64,000 nucleotides of DNA from SURF-33 sp964598885 (GCA_964598885.1 CAZRES010000004.1:1-64000), one strand, 5' to 3'. Shown: positions 16,911 to 26,647, numbered from the stretch's first letter. The notes: generated from the sequence alone by a model not told the origin. Made by a program: numbers and translations.

Positions 16911-17450
16911 ATGACGATGCACGGCACCACTATATTGGCGGTACGGCACAACGGGCAAGCCGCTGTGGCGGGGGACGGTCAGGTAACACTCAATAACGGG
17001 GTGATCAAGCATCATGCCCGTAAAGTCCGGCGGATTTATAACGACCGGATCATCGTGGGGTTTGCCGGAGCCACGGCCGATGCCCTCCATCTCTCCGAAC
17101 GCCTGGAAGAAAAGCTGGAACGCTATAACGGCAATCTGGTTCGGGCTGCGGTGGAACTGGCCCGGGACTGGCGGACGGATAAATATCTGCGCCGCCTGGA
17201 AGCCATGATGATTGCCGTGGATGAATCCCAGATGCTGCTGATTTCCGGCAACGGCGATGTCATCGAGCCGGACGAAGGAGTCGTCGCCATTGGATCGGGA
17301 GGGACCGCGGCCCAGGCAGCGGCATCGGCTTTGATGCGTCATGCGGCCGTCATCGACCTGAGCGCAAAAGACATTGTCACCCAGGCCATGAGTATTGCCG
17401 CTGATATTTGCATTTACACCAATGACAGGATCACTGTCGAGGAAATATGA
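16911..17450 (+). CDS. hslV: ATP-dependent protease peptidase subunit HslV
   Basis: Proteolytic subunit of the HslUV (ClpYQ) bacterial proteasome-like complex. It has 179 residues. After removal of a short propeptide (MTMHG) the N-terminal nucleophile is the Thr of TTILAVRHNGQAAVAGDGQVT, characteristic of HslV. The beta-subunit pattern continues with VRRIYNDRIIVGFAGATADA and GVVAIGSGGTAAQAAA. AAGGA lies upstream of the ATG at 16911; a second in-frame ATG two codons later is possible. hslU follows after 19 nt, the standard hslVU operon. Confidence 0.97.
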   Translation: MTMHGTTILAVRHNGQAAVAGDGQVTLNNGVIKHHARKVRRIYNDRIIVGFAGATADALHLSERLEEKLERYNGNLVRAAVELARDWRTDKYLRRLEAMMIAVDESQMLLISGNGDVIEPDEGVVAIGSGGTAAQAAASALMRHAAVIDLSAKDIVTQAMSIAADICIYTNDRITVEEI

Positions 17451-17469
17451 CGGATACGTTGAAAACGAC

Positions 17470-18852
17470 ATGAGCGATTTAAAACCAAGTCAAATTGTAA
17501 AAGAGCTGGATAAATACATCATCGGTCAGCATAAGGCCAAACGATCCGTGGCCATCGCGCTTCGCAACCGGTGGCGGCGGCGACACGTTTCTCCGGAGCT
17601 GCGCGATGAGATTGCACCCAAAAACATCATTCTCATCGGGCCTACCGGCGTGGGCAAAACCGAGATCGCCCGCCGTCTGGCAAAACTGACCGACTCCCCC
17701 TTTTTTAAGGTGGAAGCGTCCAAGTTCACCGAAGTCGGGTACGTGGGCCGGGATGTGGAATCCATGGTTCGGGATCTGCTGGAGTTATGCATCAACCAGT
17801 TGAAAACCCGGGAGCGGGAAGCGGTTCAGGGCAAAGCCAGGGAAATTGCGGAAGAACGGATGCTTGATCTGCTGCTGCCCGAATCCAAGGAGCGGCAGAG
17901 TCGTCAGGAGCATGAACCCCGGCCCGTCCCGCTGGAGCAGGAAACTGTGAACCAGGAGGATACAGCCATGGGAACCACCCGGGACAAGCTGCGGCGCATG
18001 CTGCGGGAAGGCCGGCTTTCTGATCGCTTCGTGGATCTTGAGGTCCAGGATCGATCCACGCCCATGGTGGAGATTTTTTCTGGTGCCGGCATGGAAGAGC
18101 TTGGGATTAATTTCAAGGATATGATGGCCGGCCTCATGCCGCGGGGGAACACCAAGCGCCGCAAGGTCAAGGTCAGCGAGGCCATGGAAATTCTGATTCA
18201 GGAAGAGGCCCAGCGGCTGGTGGACATGGATAAAGTGGTCCGGGAAGCAGTGGAAAAAGTCGAACAGTCCGGCATTATTTTTTTAGACGAAATCGATAAA
18301 GTGGTCGGAAAAAGCAGCACCAGTTCACCGGATGTGTCCCGGGAAGGGGTTCAGCGGGATCTGCTTCCCATTGTGGAAGGCACCACCGTATCCACCAAGT
18401 ATGGACCGGTCCGCACGGATCATATTCTCTTTATTGCTTCCGGCGCCTTTCAGGCCAGCAAGCCGTCGGATTTGATTCCGGAACTTCAGGGACGATTCCC
18501 CATCCGGGTGGAGCTGGCCTCGTTGGGCCGGGATGAATTCGTACGGATACTGCGGGAACCGAAAAACGCCCTGTTGCTTCAATACGCGGCCCTTATGGAA
18601 ACCGACGGAATCCGGATTTTTTTTGACGACGCCGCTGTGGAAGAAATCGCCCGGACCGCCGAGGAGGTCAACAACCAGACCGATAATATCGGCGCCCGGC
18701 GGTTGCACACGTTGATGGAACACCTCCTGGAAGACATGCTTTTTGACGGCCCGGATATGCCCTCGGACCGAGTTGTCATTGACCGGGCATATGTGGATCA
18801 TCGATTTCAGGATATCCGGGAAAATCAGGACCTGAGCCGGTATATATTATAG
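17470..18852 (+). CDS. hslU: ATP-dependent protease ATPase subunit HslU
   Basis: AAA+ unfoldase that feeds proteins to HslV. From the ATG at 17470 it has 460 residues. Walker A is GPTGVGKT (57-64). The intermediate I-domain covers about 110-245, and Walker B is FLDEID (271-276). The sensor/arginine-finger region ELQGRFPIRVEL and the C-terminal tail ending RYIL complete the family pattern; the tail inserts into HslV. An in-frame ATG 75 nt upstream lies inside hslV and would add 25 atypical residues, so it is rejected. The ribosome binding site is weak, consistent with coupling to hslV. Confidence 0.97.
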   Translation: MSDLKPSQIVKELDKYIIGQHKAKRSVAIALRNRWRRRHVSPELRDEIAPKNIILIGPTGVGKTEIARRLAKLTDSPFFKVEASKFTEVGYVGRDVESMVRDLLELCINQLKTREREAVQGKAREIAEERMLDLLLPESKERQSRQEHEPRPVPLEQETVNQEDTAMGTTRDKLRRMLREGRLSDRFVDLEVQDRSTPMVEIFSGAGMEELGINFKDMMAGLMPRGNTKRRKVKVSEAMEILIQEEAQRLVDMDKVVREAVEKVEQSGIIFLDEIDKVVGKSSTSSPDVSREGVQRDLLPIVEGTTVSTKYGPVRTDHILFIASGAFQASKPSDLIPELQGRFPIRVELASLGRDEFVRILREPKNALLLQYAALMETDGIRIFFDDAAVEEIARTAEEVNNQTDNIGARRLHTLMEHLLEDMLFDGPDMPSDRVVIDRAYVDHRFQDIRENQDLSRYIL

Positions 18853-18875
18853 CACGCTAAACAAAAGGATTTGGG

Positions 18876-19751
18876 ATGACCCCGATTGTCGCCGACATAC
18901 TCATTGAAGCGCTTCCCTACATCCGCTCGTTTTTCGGCATGACCGTCGTGGTAAAATACGGCGGACATGCCATGGTGGATGAACAGTTGAAAATCGATTT
19001 TGCCCGGGACATCACCCTGCTTAAGTTCGTGGGTATGAACCCCGTGGTGGTCCACGGCGGCGGGCCCCAGATCAACCGTGTTCTGGAGAAAATGGGCATC
19101 ACCACCAAATTTGTTTCCGGCATGCGGTTTACGGATCAGCAGACCATGGACGTGGTGGAAATGGTGCTGGGCGGCCAGATCAACAAGTCCATCGTGGCCC
19201 AGATCAATCAGCAGGGGGGACGGGCCGTCGGATTGACCGGCAAGGACGGGGGGCTCATCCGCGCGGAGAAACTTCAGGTCACCCAGCCGGTTGCCGAAAA
19301 TCTGCCGCCGGAAATCATCGACCTCGGACTGGTGGGGACTGTCACCGATGTCAATCCGCAGATCATCGACACCCTGACCGCCCAGGACTTTATCCCCGTG
19401 ATCGCGCCGGTGGGCGTGGGACCTAATGGCGAGACCTTCAACATCAATGCGGATCTCATGGCCGCCAAGCTGGCCGGGGCCATCGGCGCGGGCCGGCTGA
19501 TTTACCTGACGGATGTGGACGGCATCATGGACAAATCCGGGAACCTCATCCCTTCCGTCAGCAGCCGCAGCATCCGGGAGTTGATTGCGGATCAGACCAT
19601 ATCCGGCGGGATGATCCCCAAGCTTGAAAACGCCCTGGATGCCCTGTTAAACGGGGTAGGCAAGGTTCAGATCATCAACGGTACCTGGCGGCACGCGCTG
19701 CTGCTGGAACTTTATACAGACAAGGGAATCGGAACGGAAGTGGTAAAATGA
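18876..19751 (+). CDS. argB: Acetylglutamate kinase
   Basis: Phosphorylates N-acetylglutamate, the second step of arginine synthesis and usually the arginine-feedback point. It has 291 residues of the amino-acid-kinase fold: VVKYGGHAM, VVHGGGPQINRVLEKMGI, GLTGKDGGLIRAEK, and NINADLMAAKLAGAIGAG, which binds the ATP site. The N-terminal helix (VADILIEALPYIRSFFG) corresponds to the arginine-sensitive hexamerising form. It heads the argB-argD-argF-argG-argH run; argC and argJ are not here. Its stop overlaps the argD start (ATGA). Confidence 0.97.
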   Translation: MTPIVADILIEALPYIRSFFGMTVVVKYGGHAMVDEQLKIDFARDITLLKFVGMNPVVVHGGGPQINRVLEKMGITTKFVSGMRFTDQQTMDVVEMVLGGQINKSIVAQINQQGGRAVGLTGKDGGLIRAEKLQVTQPVAENLPPEIIDLGLVGTVTDVNPQIIDTLTAQDFIPVIAPVGVGPNGETFNINADLMAAKLAGAIGAGRLIYLTDVDGIMDKSGNLIPSVSSRSIRELIADQTISGGMIPKLENALDALLNGVGKVQIINGTWRHALLLELYTDKGIGTEVVK

Positions 19752-20944
19752 ACAGCGATATCATGTTAAAAGCCGATACCGTCATTGCCAACACCTACAA
19801 ACGGTTTCCCCTGGTGCTGGTCCGGGGAAAGGGATGCACGGTCTGGGACATCAACAACAAAGCCTACACGGATTTTGTTTCGGGCATTGCGGTCTGCAAT
19901 CTCGGCCATGCCGACCCGGATGTGGCGGCGGTTCTGGCGCGGCAGGCTGAAACCCTGATCCATGTCTCCAATCTTTACTATACCGTGCCCCAGGTGGAAC
20001 TGGCCGAATGGCTTACCTCCCGCAGTTTTGCCGACCGTGCGTTTTTCTGCAATTCCGGAGCCGAAGCCAATGAGGCGGCCATCAAGCTGGCCCGGAAATA
20101 TTTTCATGACCAGGGAAAACACGAGCGCTTCCGGATCCTCACCATGGAACAGAGCTTTCACGGCCGGACCTTTGCCACCCTGTCGGCGACCGGCCAATTG
20201 CGGGTTCGGTTCGGCTTTGATCCGGTGCTCAATGGATTTGAGTTTATCCCTTTCAATGACATCGACGCGTTGAAGGAACGGATGAATGATGATATCTGTG
20301 CGGTGATGATGGAGCCTCTGCAGGGCGAGGGCGGCATCCGGGTCCCGGATCCCGGCTTTCTCCGGGAAGTGAGGGATCTGTGTGACCGAACCGGCGCCCT
20401 GCTGATCTTTGACGAAGTTCAGACCGGCATCGGGAGGACCGGAAAACTTTTCGCCTATGAGCATTTCGGCATTGCGCCCGATATCATGAGCCTGGCCAAA
20501 GCCCTGGGCAATGGATTGCCCATCGGCGCGATGCTGGCCCGGGAGCAATATATGAGCGCTTTTACGCCGGGAACCCATGCATCCACCTTTGGCGGCACGC
20601 CACTGGTTTCATCCGCTGCCCTGGAAGTTTTGCGGCTGATGGAGAAAAAGAAAGTCGTGGAGCATTGCCGCCGCGTGGGCGCCTATTTCCGGGACAAACT
20701 TCTGTGGCTCAAGGACCGGCACGACCTTATTCTGGATGTGCGGGGCATGGGTCTGCTGGTGGGCATGAAGCTCGGTATCACCGGTGCCCCCATTGTGAGC
20801 GCCTGCATGGAAAACGGATATCTGATCAACTGTGTTCAGGAGGATATCCTGAGGTTTATCCCGCCTTTGGTCATCACGGAAAAGGAAATCGACGGGCTGG
20901 TGGACTGTCTGGATGGAACAATAAAAAATTTAAAATCAGATTAG
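19748..20944 (+). CDS. argD: Acetylornithine aminotransferase
   Basis: PLP enzyme converting N-acetylglutamate semialdehyde to N-acetylornithine; family members may also act on succinyl-diaminopimelate. The 398 residues show the class-III aminotransferase pattern: CNSGAEANEAAIKLARK (101-117), SFHGRTFATLSATGQ (136-150), FDEVQTGIGRTG (221-232, D222 contacts the PLP ring nitrogen) and the Schiff-base lysine K251 in SLAKALGNGLPIG. It is translationally coupled to argB, and argF follows after 33 nt. Confidence 0.96.
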   Translation: MNSDIMLKADTVIANTYKRFPLVLVRGKGCTVWDINNKAYTDFVSGIAVCNLGHADPDVAAVLARQAETLIHVSNLYYTVPQVELAEWLTSRSFADRAFFCNSGAEANEAAIKLARKYFHDQGKHERFRILTMEQSFHGRTFATLSATGQLRVRFGFDPVLNGFEFIPFNDIDALKERMNDDICAVMMEPLQGEGGIRVPDPGFLREVRDLCDRTGALLIFDEVQTGIGRTGKLFAYEHFGIAPDIMSLAKALGNGLPIGAMLAREQYMSAFTPGTHASTFGGTPLVSSAALEVLRLMEKKKVVEHCRRVGAYFRDKLLWLKDRHDLILDVRGMGLLVGMKLGITGAPIVSACMENGYLINCVQEDILRFIPPLVITEKEIDGLVDCLDGTIKNLKSD

Positions 20945-20977
20945 ATTAAGTGATGAGAGCGTAAAAAGGAATTTGCA

Positions 20978-21910
20978 GTGAAAAAAGACATTCTCACGCT
21001 GGCCGAACTGGAAAAGGCCGACTTTGAGCGTTTTTTCCGGAGAGCCGCGGAACTTAAAACCCGGCACGGGCAGGGAATCAGGGATCGAAGCCTTCTGGAT
21101 AAATCGGTGGGGCTGATTTTTGACAAACCTTCCACCCGCACCCGGCTTTCGTTTGAAGTGGCCGCCATCCAGCTCGGCGGGACCCCCATTTTTATTGCCG
21201 CGGCGGATACGCAAATGGCCAGAAACGAACCGGTGGAAGATACGGCCCGTGTTCTGTCCCGGTATCTGGATGCCGTGGCCATACGAACGTTTTCCCAGTC
21301 CCTGGTGGAAGAATTCGCCGCCACAGCCGATATTCCGGTCATCAACGCGTTGACCGACGAGCATCATCCCTGCCAGATTTTAAGCGATCTCATGACGGTG
21401 CTTGAATGTAAGGACCGGTTGGAGAACCTCCGGATCGCTTGGATCGGCGACGGCAACAACATGGCCAATTCCTGGATCGACGCCGCGGCCGTACTTGGGT
21501 TTGAGCTGGTGCTGGCCTGCCCGGATGGATACGCGCCCAATGAAGCTGTTCTCGACCGAGCGATGACAAAAAGCAGCCGGATACGCCTGGTGCGGGATCC
21601 GTTTGAAGCCGCAGCCGGGGCTGATGTGATCAATACCGATGTCTGGGCCAGCATGGGACAGGAACATGAGGCCGACTCCAGAAAAAATGTCTTTTCCCCG
21701 TATTGCGTGGACGCGAAAATGGTCGGCGCCGCGGCCGAAGACGTTATAGTCATGCACTGCCTGCCGGCCCATCGGGGTGAAGAAATTGCGGCCGATGTCC
21801 TGGAAGGGGAGCGCTCTGTGGTCTGGGATCAGGCGGAGAACAAGCTTCATATGCACAAGGCTATTCTTGATGTGCTGATTTCGGGACGTCTGGTTGCCAC
21901 AACAAAATAA
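20978..21910 (+). CDS. argF: Ornithine carbamoyltransferase
   Basis: Makes citrulline from ornithine and carbamoyl phosphate. It has 310 residues, with the carbamoyl-phosphate loop STRTR at 52-56, HPCQILSD at 130-137, the ornithine-side motif DVWASMGQE, and HCLPAHRGEE near residue 262, whose Cys is catalytic. The start is GTG. About 200 bp without a gene separate it from argG; that gap contains an imperfect GCCCCG/CGGGGC hairpin (about 21913-21957) without a T-run and nothing else recognisable. Confidence 0.96.
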   Translation: MKKDILTLAELEKADFERFFRRAAELKTRHGQGIRDRSLLDKSVGLIFDKPSTRTRLSFEVAAIQLGGTPIFIAAADTQMARNEPVEDTARVLSRYLDAVAIRTFSQSLVEEFAATADIPVINALTDEHHPCQILSDLMTVLECKDRLENLRIAWIGDGNNMANSWIDAAAVLGFELVLACPDGYAPNEAVLDRAMTKSSRIRLVRDPFEAAAGADVINTDVWASMGQEHEADSRKNVFSPYCVDAKMVGAAAEDVIVMHCLPAHRGEEIAADVLEGERSVVWDQAENKLHMHKAILDVLISGRLVATTK

Positions 21911-22107
21911 AGGCCCCGCGAAAATCGGACGGATCGATTTGAATGTCTTTCGGGGCGCGATCCCGCTCACAATCGGTTTTTCGTGAAACCATCAAAGGAA
22001 GGCTGGCATGGTAAAAAGTCAACATCCAAAAACTCGATACATGACCACATTCAGGCGGCAGTGAGGAGCGTAGCTGTCTGCGGTGTCGGTAATTGCAAAG
22101 GAGACAC

Positions 22108-23328
22108 ATGAAACCCCAACAGCAGGTAAATAAAGTCGTACTGGCCTATTCGGGAGGGCTGGACACATCGGTGATTCTAAAATGGCTGATTGAAACCTAT
22201 GGCTGCGAAGTGGTGGCCTTTTCCGCGGACATCGGCCAGGCCGAGGAGCTGGATGATCTGGATCAAAAGGCCAAAAACACCGGGGCGGTGAGCGTCTACA
22301 TCGATGATCTGACCGAGGAATTCGTCAAGGATTATGTTTTTCCGGCGTTTCGCGCCAACGCCATCTACGAAGGCACCTATCTGTTGGGAACATCGCTGGC
22401 CCGACCGCTGATCGCCAAGCGGCAGATGGAAATCGCGGCACTGGAAAACGCGGATGCCGTCAGCCATGGCGCCACAGGAAAAGGCAATGACCAGGTCCGG
22501 TTCGAGCTTTCCTATCTGGCCATTGATCCGCATATCAAGATCATCGCCCCCTGGCGGGAGTGGGATCTTAATTCCCGGACGGCCCTGATTGAATTTGCCG
22601 AAAAGCACGGGATCCCGGTCCAGGCCACCCGCCAGAAACCTTACAGCACGGATCGCAACCTGTTGCATATCAGTTACGAAGGCGGCATACTGGAAGATCC
22701 CTGGAACGAGCCGCCCGACGATATGTTCGTTTTGACCACATCCCCTAAAAATGCTCCCGATAAACCCGAAATCATCGAAATCACCTTCAAGCATGGTGAT
22801 CCCGTGGCCGTTAACGACCATTTTTATTCACCCGCCGACATCCTTGCCAAACTCAACCGCATCGGCGGTCGGCACGGCGTGGGCCGGACCGATCTGGTGG
22901 AGAACCGGTTTGTGGGAATGAAATCCCGGGGCGTTTATGAAACGCCGGGCGGCACTATTATGAGAACCGCCCACATGGCCCTGGAATCCATTACTCTGGA
23001 TCGTGAAGTCCTTCATTTGCGGGATTCTCTGGTTCCGCGCTACGCGGAGATGATTTATTATGGGTTCTGGTTTTCCCCGGAACGGGAACTTCTTCAAAAA
23101 CTGATCGACGACACCCAGACCGGCGTTTCGGGTACGGTGCGGCTGGAGCTTTACAAGGGCAACTGCCGGGTCACGGGACGCAAATCCGATCAATCGCTTT
23201 ACAGCGCGGATTTCGCCACCTTTGAGGATGACGCGGTTTACCGGCAGCATGACGCGGAAGGTTTTATCCGTTTAAACGCCCTTCGGCTGAGGATCCGGAA
23301 ACTGCTGCAACAGCAATCAGACCGATAA
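22108..23328 (+). CDS. argG: Argininosuccinate synthase
   Basis: ATP-dependent ligation of citrulline and aspartate. From the ATG at 22108 (AAGGAG 5 nt before it) the protein has 406 residues; an in-frame ATG 15 nt upstream is less well placed. The PP-loop is AYSGGLDTSV (13-22). Further family marks are EGTYLLGTSLARPLIAK, GATGKGNDQVRFE and RNLLHISYEGGILEDP. The last residues are charged and glutamine-rich (RKLLQQQSDR). It lies 51 nt before argH. Confidence 0.97.
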   Translation: MKPQQQVNKVVLAYSGGLDTSVILKWLIETYGCEVVAFSADIGQAEELDDLDQKAKNTGAVSVYIDDLTEEFVKDYVFPAFRANAIYEGTYLLGTSLARPLIAKRQMEIAALENADAVSHGATGKGNDQVRFELSYLAIDPHIKIIAPWREWDLNSRTALIEFAEKHGIPVQATRQKPYSTDRNLLHISYEGGILEDPWNEPPDDMFVLTTSPKNAPDKPEIIEITFKHGDPVAVNDHFYSPADILAKLNRIGGRHGVGRTDLVENRFVGMKSRGVYETPGGTIMRTAHMALESITLDREVLHLRDSLVPRYAEMIYYGFWFSPERELLQKLIDDTQTGVSGTVRLELYKGNCRVTGRKSDQSLYSADFATFEDDAVYRQHDAEGFIRLNALRLRIRKLLQQQSDR

Positions 23329-23379
23329 GAGGAGGTATTTGAGCATGCCCGGCAGCAGGAATAAATAAGGAGCAATATT

Positions 23380-24783
23380 ATGACGGAAAAACTCTGGGGG
23401 GGCCGATTCGCCGAAAACACCGATGCTGCAGTGGAAGCGTTCACCTCATCCATTGCCATCGACAAACGGCTCTATGAGCATGACATCAAGGGCAGTATTG
23501 CCCATTGCCGGATGCTGGCGAAATGCGAGATCATCACCGAAGACGAGGCCGAGACGCTGATCCGGGGCCTTGAAATGATCCGCTCTGAAATTCAAGAAGA
23601 ACGGTTTACGTTTTCCGACCATCTTGAAGACATTCATATGCATATCGAGCACCGGCTGGCCGATCTCGTGGGGCCTGCGGCACGTAAGCTTCATACAGGC
23701 CGGAGCCGCAATGATCAGGTGGCGACCGACATCCGTCTCTGGCTCAGAGACCAGATCCGGCATGTTCTCAGCGGACTGCATCATTTTCGAAAAGTCCTTG
23801 TGGAAATGGCCGAAGAGCATATCCACGTGGTCATGCCGGGCTATACCCATCTGCAGCGGGCCCAGCCGGTTCTTTTTTCCCACTATATTATGGCTTATTA
23901 CGAGATGTTTACCCGGGACGGGCAGCGGTTTGAAGATGTATTAAGACGCGTCAATATTCTGCCGCTGGGATCAGCGGCTCTTGCGGGCACCACCTATCCC
24001 ATTGACCGGGATTATGTGGCCGATCTGCTTGGGTTTACGGCGATCTCCAACAACAGCCTGGACGCGGTTTCGGACCGGGATTTCATTATCGAATTTCTCG
24101 GGGCCGCATCCATCTGCATGATGCATTTTTCCCGACTTTCCGAGGAAATGGTGCTTTGGTCCTCGACCGAGTTCGGGTTTGTCGTCATCCCCGACGCCTT
24201 TTCCACGGGCAGCAGCATCATGCCCCAGAAAAAGAACCCGGATGTGCCCGAACTGGTCCGGGGAAAGACCGGGCGGATTTTCGGAAGCCTGGTGGCCATG
24301 TTGACCACCATGAAAGCCCTTCCTCTTGCCTACAACCGGGACATGCAGGAAGACAAGATGCCCTTATTTGACGCGGCCGATACCCTCTGCGCCTGTGTCG
24401 ATATTTATCTGCGGATGTTTCCATCTTTGAAAATCAATGCGTCGGCCATGGAAAACGCGGTGTTGAAGGGATATTTGAATGCCACGGACCTGGCCGATTA
24501 CCTGGCGGCAAAGGGCATGCCGTTCCGGGAAGCCCACGGGGTCGTGGGCGCGGCCGTAAAATTCGCTCTGGAGCAGAACAGGGAACTTCATGAATTGTCT
24601 CTGGAAGAACTGCGGTCCTTTTCCGATCTCATCCAAGAGGAGGTTTTTCATCTTCTGACCCCCCGGGCCATGATTGCCCGCCGTAACTGTTTGGGAGGGA
24701 CATCCGCGGAAAGTGTTCGGGAGGCGGTTCGTCGCGCCCATGAACAGCTTACCGAAGATGCATTGATTCTCATTGAACCTTGA
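23380..24783 (+). CDS. argH: Argininosuccinate lyase
   Basis: Splits argininosuccinate into arginine and fumarate, the last arginine step. The 467 residues belong to the fumarase/aspartase superfamily. KLWGGRFAENTD opens the protein. GYTHLQRAQPV (154-164) holds the catalytic-site His, and the mobile signature loop SSIMPQKKNPD (278-288) holds the catalytic Ser. HTGRSRNDQVATD (105-117) is also conserved. It starts at an ATG preceded by AAGGAG. It ends the arg cluster; a lipoprotein gene follows after 76 nt. Confidence 0.97.
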   Translation: MTEKLWGGRFAENTDAAVEAFTSSIAIDKRLYEHDIKGSIAHCRMLAKCEIITEDEAETLIRGLEMIRSEIQEERFTFSDHLEDIHMHIEHRLADLVGPAARKLHTGRSRNDQVATDIRLWLRDQIRHVLSGLHHFRKVLVEMAEEHIHVVMPGYTHLQRAQPVLFSHYIMAYYEMFTRDGQRFEDVLRRVNILPLGSAALAGTTYPIDRDYVADLLGFTAISNNSLDAVSDRDFIIEFLGAASICMMHFSRLSEEMVLWSSTEFGFVVIPDAFSTGSSIMPQKKNPDVPELVRGKTGRIFGSLVAMLTTMKALPLAYNRDMQEDKMPLFDAADTLCACVDIYLRMFPSLKINASAMENAVLKGYLNATDLADYLAAKGMPFREAHGVVGAAVKFALEQNRELHELSLEELRSFSDLIQEEVFHLLTPRAMIARRNCLGGTSAESVREAVRRAHEQLTEDALILIEP

Positions 24784-24859
24784 CAAATCCGCGGCGATTT
24801 CGGCCGGACGTTTTCGGTTTGCTGAAGTGGCGTAATCTGATTGATCGGAACCGCTTTTA

Positions 24860-25360
24860 ATGGAAGAAACACCCAATGATAAGCTTGAGCGCAGATACGG
24901 TACCGTGGGGATCGCGGTGAAACCGTATGCCCGTGTGTTTCCGCTTTTGCCGCTGCTCATGGCGGTGCTGCTAATCGGGGCGTGCGGAAAAAAAGGTGCA
25001 CCCCTGCCGCCGTTGCGGGAAAGCGTGCAACCCGTCACCGGCATCGAGGTCCGCATGGACGGAGATCATCTCATGCTCTCATGGTCGCTGGCGCCATACC
25101 GGTCCGCCGCCCATGTCCGGCCGGCGGGTTTTCGCGTGTATCGGGCCGCGGAAAAAGATGACGATACGGAATGTCCGGAATGCCCGCCCCGCTTCAAGGC
25201 GGCGGCTGATATTTCCCTGGACGCATTAGCGGATAACCGCCCTATGGTCATTTACACCGAAGAACTGGAACCCGATGGCCGCTATTATTTCAGAGTGGTC
25301 CCTTATCTGGATGACGGATCGGAAGCCCGACCGTCCGAAACAATCACCATTGACAGATGA
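24860..25360 (+). CDS. LptM-like lipoprotein with fibronectin-type domain
   Basis: Exported lipoprotein of up to 166 residues. A hydrophobic stretch FPLLPLLMAVLLIGAC ends in a lipobox Cys followed by GKKGAPLPPL, the short pattern of LptM (YifL)-type lipoproteins that accompany LPS-transport assembly. After it comes a single beta-sandwich domain of about 115 residues that looks FN3-like (VTGIEVRMDGDHLMLSW, GRYYFRVVPYLDDGSEARPSE). The ATG at 24860 gives a long pre-signal segment. A GTG at 24917 would give a cleaner signal peptide (VKPYARVFPLL...) and may be the real start. It is coupled to folK by an ATGA overlap. Exact function unknown. Confidence 0.75.
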   Translation: MEETPNDKLERRYGTVGIAVKPYARVFPLLPLLMAVLLIGACGKKGAPLPPLRESVQPVTGIEVRMDGDHLMLSWSLAPYRSAAHVRPAGFRVYRAAEKDDDTECPECPPRFKAAADISLDALADNRPMVIYTEELEPDGRYYFRVVPYLDDGSEARPSETITIDR

Positions 25361-25896
25361 GCCGATTGGAAGGGAAAAATATCGCCTACATCGGCGCCGG
25401 TTCCAACATGGGAGACGGGCTTGCCAACTGCCGCAACGGGATTAGGGCATTAGGCAATCACCCCCTGGTGGAGATAGAGCGGTGCTCCCGTTTTTATCGC
25501 ACCGCGCCCATGGAATATGCGGATCAACCCTGGTTTACGAATGCCGTTTTTCGCATGAAAACCCCTGTCGACCCGCTGGCGCTGTTAAAAATCCTAAAAT
25601 CCGTGGAGCAAGACGCCGGCCGGGATAACTCGGGTGTCCGTTTCGGACCGCGGGTGCTCGATTTCGATATTGTTCTGTTCAACGAGGACATCATCGATAC
25701 CAGAGACCTGATTGTGCCGCATCCGCGCATGCACGAACGGGAATTCGTGCTGCGCCCCCTGTGTGATCTTTCGCCGGATCTGATCCACCCGGTGTTGCGG
25801 ATAACCATGCGCCGGCTGCTGAAGAATACGGTTTCACCGCAGTACCCATGTGTTCGCATTGCAGGGGCGCCGGTTGATAGTGAAAAAGAGTTTTGA
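25357..25896 (+). CDS. folK: Folate-biosynthesis pyrophosphokinase (HPPK)
   Basis: 2-amino-4-hydroxy-6-hydroxymethyldihydropteridine diphosphokinase, which transfers pyrophosphate from ATP to the pterin in folate synthesis. The 179 residues show IGAGSNMGD near the N-terminus, SRFYRTAPMEYADQPWFTNAV, GVRFGPRVLDFDIVLF (two metal-binding Asp) and VPHPRMHEREFVLRPL. It overlaps the preceding lipoprotein gene by 4 nt. No folP or folB is adjacent. Confidence 0.93.
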   Translation: MSRLEGKNIAYIGAGSNMGDGLANCRNGIRALGNHPLVEIERCSRFYRTAPMEYADQPWFTNAVFRMKTPVDPLALLKILKSVEQDAGRDNSGVRFGPRVLDFDIVLFNEDIIDTRDLIVPHPRMHEREFVLRPLCDLSPDLIHPVLRITMRRLLKNTVSPQYPCVRIAGAPVDSEKEF

Positions 25897-25934
25897 CAAT
25901 ATTGAATCGTTAATAGTCCGGAAAAATCCATTTT

Positions 25935-25962
25935 TTTAACGGACGGCTACTGATGGTATAAT
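25935..25962 (+). promoter_or_regulatory. Extended -10 promoter for the transaldolase gene
   Basis: TGGTATAAT: consensus TATAAT at 25957-25962 with the TGn extension, and a weak -35 (TTTAAC, 25935-25940) 16 nt upstream. The start near 25969 gives a leader of about 20 nt to the ATG at 25988. Confidence 0.6.
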
Positions 25963-25987
25963 AATTTTAGACTAAAAGGAGCGGAAA

Positions 25988-26632
25988 ATGAAATTTTTTA
26001 TTGATACGGCCAATGTCGATGAAATCCGGGAAGCCAACAACATGGGCATGGTCGACGGCGTCACCACCAACCCGTCGCTGATTGCCCGGGAAGGCAGGGA
26101 TTTCAAGGAAATCATCACCGATATCTGCAACATTGTCGACGGTCCGGTCAGCGCCGAAGTCATCTGCCTCGATGAAGAGGGCATGGTTACGGAAGCACGG
26201 GACCTGGCGGCCATACATAAAAACATCGTGGTCAAAATTCCCATGACCGTCGATGGACTAAAGGCGGTTAAGACTCTTGCCGAAGAAGGCATCAGCACCA
26301 ATGTGACGCTCGTGTTTTCGCCCCTGCAAGCCCTGATGGCCGCAAAGGCGGGGGCGACGTATGTCAGCCCGTTTATCGGCCGGCTGGATGATTTGTCCCA
26401 GGACGGGATGAATCTGGTGGAACAGATCGTCTCCATTTACGACAATTATGATTTTGTGACTGAAATTATTGTGGCCAGTGTGCGAAATCCGCTGCATGTT
26501 CTGGATGCGGCGCTCATGGGAGCCGATATCGCCACGATTCCGTTTAATGTGCTGTCGAAGCTGGCCGGGCATCCCTTAACGGACAAAGGAATCGCGGCCT
26601 TTCTGGCCGACTGGGAAAAAGCCTGCAAATAA
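25988..26632 (+). CDS. Transaldolase, small TalC/FSA-type
   Basis: Class I aldolase of the pentose phosphate pathway or a fructose-6-phosphate aldolase relative. The 214 residues are the short form: MKFFIDTANVDEIREANN, VDGVTTNPSLIAREG, Schiff-base Lys83 in NIVVKIPMT, ATYVSPFIGRLDDL and GADIATIPFNVLSKL. Transaldolase and fructose-6-phosphate aldolase cannot be separated by eye. AAAAGGAG precedes the ATG. pgsA follows after 15 nt. Confidence 0.92.
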   Translation: MKFFIDTANVDEIREANNMGMVDGVTTNPSLIAREGRDFKEIITDICNIVDGPVSAEVICLDEEGMVTEARDLAAIHKNIVVKIPMTVDGLKAVKTLAEEGISTNVTLVFSPLQALMAAKAGATYVSPFIGRLDDLSQDGMNLVEQIVSIYDNYDFVTEIIVASVRNPLHVLDAALMGADIATIPFNVLSKLAGHPLTDKGIAAFLADWEKACK

Positions 26633-26647
26633 ATCGGGGATGTTCAC

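Noticed and set aside
25893..25916. TTGACA followed by TAATAG after folK as a promoter
   Set aside because: The spacer is only 12 nt; the extended -10 element at 25957-25962 is much better placed for the transaldolase gene.
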